This document shows, in pieces, positions 32,029 to 35,041 of a stretch of DNA of 35,041 bases. Each line of letters begins with the position of its first letter. Positions within the stretch are counted from its first letter, which is position 1. Made by a program: the position numbers and the translations under genes. The DNA lies in NCBI GenBank assembly GCA_016874945.1, contig VGSO01000002.1:1-35041 (forward strand), read 5' to 3'. The notes under the pieces were generated by a model. The model searched no databases and was not told where the DNA came from. It saw nothing but the letters and a program-made list of their open reading frames with translations. Source of the DNA: Deltaproteobacteria bacterium. Lineage in GTDB: Bacteria > Desulfobacterota > Desulfobaccia > Desulfobaccales > 0-14-0-80-60-11.

Positions 32029-34026
32029 ATGACCGAAAACCGAAGACCGAAAACCGAAAACCTGCGCATCGGCATCGACACCGGCGGCACCTTCACCGAC
32101 TTCGTCTGCCTGGGGGAAGGGGAGGGGAGGGTGTATAAAACTCCCTCCACCCCCCAGGCCCCCCTGCAAGCCATTTCAACGGGCCTAAAGGAACTCTGCC
32201 CCCAAGGCCTGGACGGGGTGGAAGTGGTCCACGGCACCACGGTGGGGACCAACGCCTTCCTGGAGCGGCGGGGGGCCCGGGTGGTCCTGCTGACCACCGC
32301 CGGGTTTGAAGACGTGCTCTTCATTGGCCGCCAGGTGCGCCGGGAGCTTTTTAACTTGCAGGTGGAAAAAGCCCCGGAGATTATCCCCCGGGAAATGGTT
32401 CTGGGGGTGGCGGAGCGCCTGGGTCCGGACGGCAGAGTGGAGAAACCTTTAACCGCAGATGAGCTTTCCCGGGTGCGGCAATGGGTTAAGGAGCAAAACC
32501 CCGAAGCCGTGGCCATCTGCCTGCTTCATGCTTACGCCAATCCGGAGCACGAAGAGCGCCTGGCCGCGGCGCTTTCCGATTTGGGAATCCCCATGTCCCT
32601 TTCCAGCCGGGTGCTGCCGGAGTTTCGGGAATATGAGCGCGCCTGCGCCACGGTTATCAACTCTTACCTTTGGCCCGTTTTGAATCGTTATCTGGCGGAT
32701 TGGTCCCGGAACTTCCCCGGCGTGCCCCTGTTCATCCAGCAGTCCAACGGCGGATTCCTCCCCGGGGACCGGGCCGCGGCCCTGGCCCTGCACACCGTGC
32801 TATCCGGACCCGCGGGGGGAGTTTACGGGGCCCTGCGCCTGGGGCGGGAATTGGGGGAGGCCAACCTTTTGACCCTGGATATGGGGGGAACTTCCACCGA
32901 CGTGGCCCTGGTGGCCGGGGAGATCCCCTTCACGGGGGAGTATGCCCTGGAAGATTATCCCCTGGGGCTCCCGGTGATGGATATTCACACCGTGGGGGCC
33001 GGGGGCGGGTCCATCGCCTTTAAGGACCGGAGCGGCGCCCTAAGGGTGGGACCCCGGAGCGCCGGGGCCGATCCCGGCCCGGTATGTTACGGCAAGGCCG
33101 GGGAACTTACGGTCACCGACGCTCAGCTCTTTTTGGGGCGGATTAGGCCGGAATCCTTTCTGGGCGGCCGCATGGCCCTGAACCGGGAAGCCGTGGTCCG
33201 GGCCATGAGCCGCCTGGCCGGGGAACTGAGGGTGTCCCCGGTGGAACTGGCCTTAGGCGTAATCCGGGTGGCCAACAGCCATATGGCCAAGGCCCTCCAG
33301 GCGGTGAGCCTGGAGCGGGGCCTGGACCCCCGGGATTTTACCCTCTTTTGCTTCGGCGGGGCCGGGGGCCTGCACGTCTGCGAACTGGCGGAAGACCTGG
33401 AAATCCGCCGCGTCCTCATCCCGGCCCAGGCCGGGGTGTTGTCGGCCTGGGGGACGGCCCTGGCGGGCTTTCGCCGGGATTTTTCCCGCACCTTGCTGCT
33501 AAGCGGCCCCCGCCTGACCTGGGAGCATCTGGAACGGGAGCGCCAGGTTCTGGAAGCCCAGGGGAGCGCGGAACTGGTCGCGGAAGGGCAGGACCTCTCC
33601 ACCCTGGCCGTGGCCGGAGAGCTGGACCTGCGCTACCGGGGTCAGAGCTACACTTTGAAGACCCCGTTAACCCCTGGTTTTTTGGAGGAATTCCACCGGC
33701 GGCACCGCCTCCTTTACGGCCACGCCTTCCCGGACCGGGAAGTGGAGGCCGTGGTGCTGCGCCTCTTTTTCCAGGGGCCTGAATACTGCGGAAATTTGCC
33801 GAAATTGCAGCCGGTGGCCGCCTCCCGGGTGCGCCTGCCCCGGGAAGGGGAGGTGTGGCTGCCCCAGGGGCCGGTGACCGCGCCCTTTTATTACCGCCCG
33901 GAATTGGCGCCGGGAACAGCCATTCAAGGGCCGGCCCTGGTCCTGGACGACTATGCCACCCTGTTGGTGTTGCCCGGCTTCCGGGGAGAAGTGCTGGACC
34001 AGGGGCACTTGCTGCTAAGGCGCTGA
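32029..34026 (+). CDS. HyuA / 5-oxoprolinase-type ATPase subunit
   Basis: 665 residues. The N-terminal ASKHA ATPase part begins at RIGIDTGGTFTDFV, with HGTTVGTNAFLERRGARV near residue 65. The central hydantoinase A part contains SNGGF, LSGPAGGVYGA, DMGGTSTDVAL and GAGGGSIAF. The C-terminal part ends in GPALVLDDYATLLVLPG. Such proteins use ATP to open cyclic amides (hydantoins, 5-oxoproline) or, as in acetone/acetophenone carboxylases, to activate ketones, normally with a HyuB partner. No HyuB is in the window. The first eleven codons are made of a heptamer repeat (TENRRPKTENL), and no ribosome site is seen for this ATG or the in-frame ATG at 31993. True substrate unknown. Confidence 0.87.
   Translation: MTENRRPKTENLRIGIDTGGTFTDFVCLGEGEGRVYKTPSTPQAPLQAISTGLKELCPQGLDGVEVVHGTTVGTNAFLERRGARVVLLTTAGFEDVLFIGRQVRRELFNLQVEKAPEIIPREMVLGVAERLGPDGRVEKPLTADELSRVRQWVKEQNPEAVAICLLHAYANPEHEERLAAALSDLGIPMSLSSRVLPEFREYERACATVINSYLWPVLNRYLADWSRNFPGVPLFIQQSNGGFLPGDRAAALALHTVLSGPAGGVYGALRLGRELGEANLLTLDMGGTSTDVALVAGEIPFTGEYALEDYPLGLPVMDIHTVGAGGGSIAFKDRSGALRVGPRSAGADPGPVCYGKAGELTVTDAQLFLGRIRPESFLGGRMALNREAVVRAMSRLAGELRVSPVELALGVIRVANSHMAKALQAVSLERGLDPRDFTLFCFGGAGGLHVCELAEDLEIRRVLIPAQAGVLSAWGTALAGFRRDFSRTLLLSGPRLTWEHLERERQVLEAQGSAELVAEGQDLSTLAVAGELDLRYRGQSYTLKTPLTPGFLEEFHRRHRLLYGHAFPDREVEAVVLRLFFQGPEYCGNLPKLQPVAASRVRLPREGEVWLPQGPVTAPFYYRPELAPGTAIQGPALVLDDYATLLVLPGFRGEVLDQGHLLLRR
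32033..32060. repeat. heptanucleotide tandem repeat (CCGAAAA) inside a coding start
   Basis: Units CCGAAAA, CCGAAGA, CCGAAAA, CCGAAAA, beginning two bases after the ATG at 32029 and translated as the non-conserved N-terminus of the HyuA-like protein. The conserved domain begins immediately afterwards. Confidence 0.75.
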
Positions 34027-34190
34027 GGTGAAACAAAAAATTGAATTGACGGGTTGGCGGGAGCGACTTTTTTGACTGAAAATTTATCATTAATTCCAGG
34101 TCGATACCCATTTTAGGGCGGTACGCCCCCAGGATGGTATAAATTCTTGAACCGAAGGAACACGCGGTAAACTAAAGAATATTTTGTAAC

Positions 34191-34219
34191 TTGATGGAAT
34201 AACTATAATTAATTAATAT
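34191..34219 (+). promoter_or_regulatory. promoter-like pair upstream of the possible ncRNA
   Basis: TTGATG (34191-34196), a 17-base spacer and TAATAT (34214-34219). Each hexamer matches the sigma70 consensus at four of six positions. Because the region is AT-rich, chance matches are likely. Confidence 0.3.
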
Positions 34220-34225
34220 TGGCAC

Positions 34226-34369
34226 AATTTAGCACGGTTATTGCAACATAATAAAGCAGTATATGGACCCCTATTAAGGTACCCACATCCCCCCCTTAAT
34301 CAAAGTTCATATACCATTTTCTCCTTTCACCTGTTGGCCGGGTTCCTCCCCCACCCGGCCAATTTTTTT
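34226..34369 (+). ncRNA. possible small structured RNA
   Basis: A transcript from the promoter-like pair to the terminator would be about 140 bases. It contains an outer stem TATATG (34260-34265) with CATATA (34308-34313), an inner stem ATTAAGG (34273-34279) with CCTTAAT (34294-34300), and the terminator hairpin. No family is recognised. It may equally be the 3' untranslated end of the HyuA-like mRNA. Confidence 0.3.
34334..34369 (+). terminator. Rho-independent terminator
   Basis: Ten-base perfect stem TTGGCCGGGT / ACCCGGCCAA with a nine-base C-rich loop, followed by seven T. It terminates + strand transcripts: either the HyuA-like mRNA, whose stop codon is about 310 bases upstream, or the possible small RNA. 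It is the only textbook intrinsic terminator I found in the window. Confidence 0.88.
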
Positions 34370-34418
34370 GTCTTGACTGGATCGCCGACTTCCCAAAACT
34401 GCTTCGCCTGGGGAAGCT

Positions 34419-34793
34419 TTAAAGCAATGGAAGGAGTTTTTGCCGCAATCTGCCAGCAATTTCCAAGGCCTGGGCGGCCTCTTCCTTTTCCGCCGACTCG
34501 CCGGGATACCTAAAGGTCACGGCGGCTCTGGTCAGAAAGCGCAGTTCTTCCACCGGCCAAGACCATTGGGGGCAGACCGGCGCTAAAAACTGGTCCAGGT
34601 AGGCCAGGTCATGGGTTTTGGTGGGATTAACCCCCAGGTGAATAAGCGGAGCCTTCATCAACTTTTCGATGCATTGTTGAGCATGAAAACAAACTGCATC
34701 ATAGTTGGGCTCATCCTCAGCCCTCATTTCTCTGCCGGCGGTGGCAAAGTCCTTTTCCGCCTTATCTATCCATTCTTTAACCGTGGCGGTCAT
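34419..34793 (-). CDS. HEPN-domain protein paired with a nucleotidyltransferase
   Basis: 124 residues, all helical, with the HEPN text WIDKAEKDFATAGREM at the N-terminus, FHAQQCIEKLMKA near 36 and a KTHDLAYL segment. HEPN/MNT pairs are a known toxin-antitoxin class, in which HepT-type toxins carry an R-x4-6-H RNase motif. No such spacing of Arg and His exists here (His only at 37, 52 and 61); the site reads FRYPGE instead. It may thus not be an RNase toxin. It overlaps the upstream nucleotidyltransferase by 17 bases, so the two are translated together. Confidence 0.85.
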   Translation of the reverse strand: MTATVKEWIDKAEKDFATAGREMRAEDEPNYDAVCFHAQQCIEKLMKAPLIHLGVNPTKTHDLAYLDQFLAPVCPQWSWPVEELRFLTRAAVTFRYPGESAEKEEAAQALEIAGRLRQKLLPLL

Positions 34794-35041
34794 ATAGCAC
34801 CTTGCCGCGGTCCAGGGCTTCCCGGATCAGGGGGTCGCCTTCCCGATAGCGGCGCTCGGTGTCATCGGGGCGCCGGGCCAGCAGGTCGATGGGGAAGCGG
34901 GGATTGGTGCGGTTCAAGATTTCCGGGGACTTGGTAATATTTTTGCCTTCAAAGGGGAGGATCACCAACAAATCCAAATCGGAATCCGGGGTAGACTGGC
35001 CGGATGCATAGGAACCGAAGAGGATAATCTTATCCGGCTGG
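34777..35041 (-). CDS. MNT-type nucleotidyltransferase, 5' end outside window
   Basis: Partial gene running off the right edge; about 87 C-terminal residues are visible. The visible start reads KIILFGSYASGQSTPDSDLD, matching the GS-x10-D-x-D motif of minimal nucleotidyltransferases (MntA type), which can modify the partner HEPN protein with AMP. An internal TTG at 34977 is not the real start because the catalytic motif lies upstream of it. Gene order, nucleotidyltransferase then HEPN with overlap, is common for these pairs. Confidence 0.88.
   Translation of the reverse strand, partial: QPDKIILFGSYASGQSTPDSDLDLLVILPFEGKNITKSPEILNRTNPRFPIDLLARRPDDTERRYREGDPLIREALDRGKVLYDRHG

Larger units (their letters stand above)
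34027..34418. other. AT-rich intergenic region with a candidate transcription unit
   Basis: No protein gene is convincing here. The left part (34027-34190) shows nothing definite. The right part contains a promoter-like pair, nested stems and a strong terminator, described separately. The region is clearly richer in A and T than its neighbours. Confidence 0.5.

Overview
The window is GC-rich, densely coding bacterial DNA. Most likely it comes from an anaerobic or micro-oxic member of the Desulfobacterota (Syntrophobacteria/Desulfobaccia type). That placement is an inference from the gene mix: many HdrA-type flavoproteins and ferredoxins, an ADP-forming acyl-CoA synthetase fused to an acetyltransferase, a lipoprotein Cu/Zn superoxide dismutase and a Gram-negative RND efflux pump. 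No rRNA, tRNA, CRISPR array, integrase or insertion sequence is visible.

Layout. (1) 179-6461: a sigma70-like promoter and a three-gene RND efflux operon (outer-membrane lipoprotein, periplasmic adaptor, AcrB-type pump). (2) 6768-20109, all on +: a redox gene cluster encoding FwdB-like and FwdA-like proteins, an Fe-S protein with a PF04060-type domain, HdrC, a small secreted coiled-coil protein, a 1037-residue tandem HdrA-HdrA fusion, a DUF3795-like protein, a six-cluster polyferredoxin, an HdrA-MvhD fusion and a third HdrA/QmoA-like protein. (3) 20201-21230 on -: a Cys-rich secreted protein and a possible 38-residue membrane peptide. (4) 21478-24162: acyl-CoA synthetase/GNAT fusion, convergent with sodC. 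(5) 25120-28244: a secreted heparinase II/III-like protein and a broken SBBP beta-propeller gene. (6) 28469-31701 on -: znuB, znuC, znuA and a Zur-like Fur regulator with two matching operator candidates. (7) 32029-34026: a HyuA/5-oxoprolinase-type ATPase. (8) the right end: a possible structured intergenic RNA with a good terminator, then a HEPN/MNT pair cut by the window edge.

The main find is region 2. FwdA and FwdB are recognisable by fold-level motifs, but the residues that normally bind the catalytic metals are replaced in both. FwdC, FwdD and HdrB, which would complete formylmethanofuran dehydrogenase and heterodisulfide reductase, are absent. What remains is electron-transfer machinery: four HdrA flavin modules, an MvhD module, HdrC and many [4Fe-4S] clusters. 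I read it as a possible undescribed flavin-based electron-transfer complex built on a repurposed Fwd scaffold. The substrate is unknown.

A second theme is repetitive intergenic DNA. At least eleven short tandem arrays with a seven-base unit but different unit sequences lie between genes, sometimes forming stop codons or the first codons of a gene. There are also palindromes of a CGTTCCC/GGGAACG family, a 57-bp repeat present at both ends of the window whose copies differ only by transitions, a 74-bp palindromic element, and a hairpin/G-quadruplex-prone element just upstream of hdrC.
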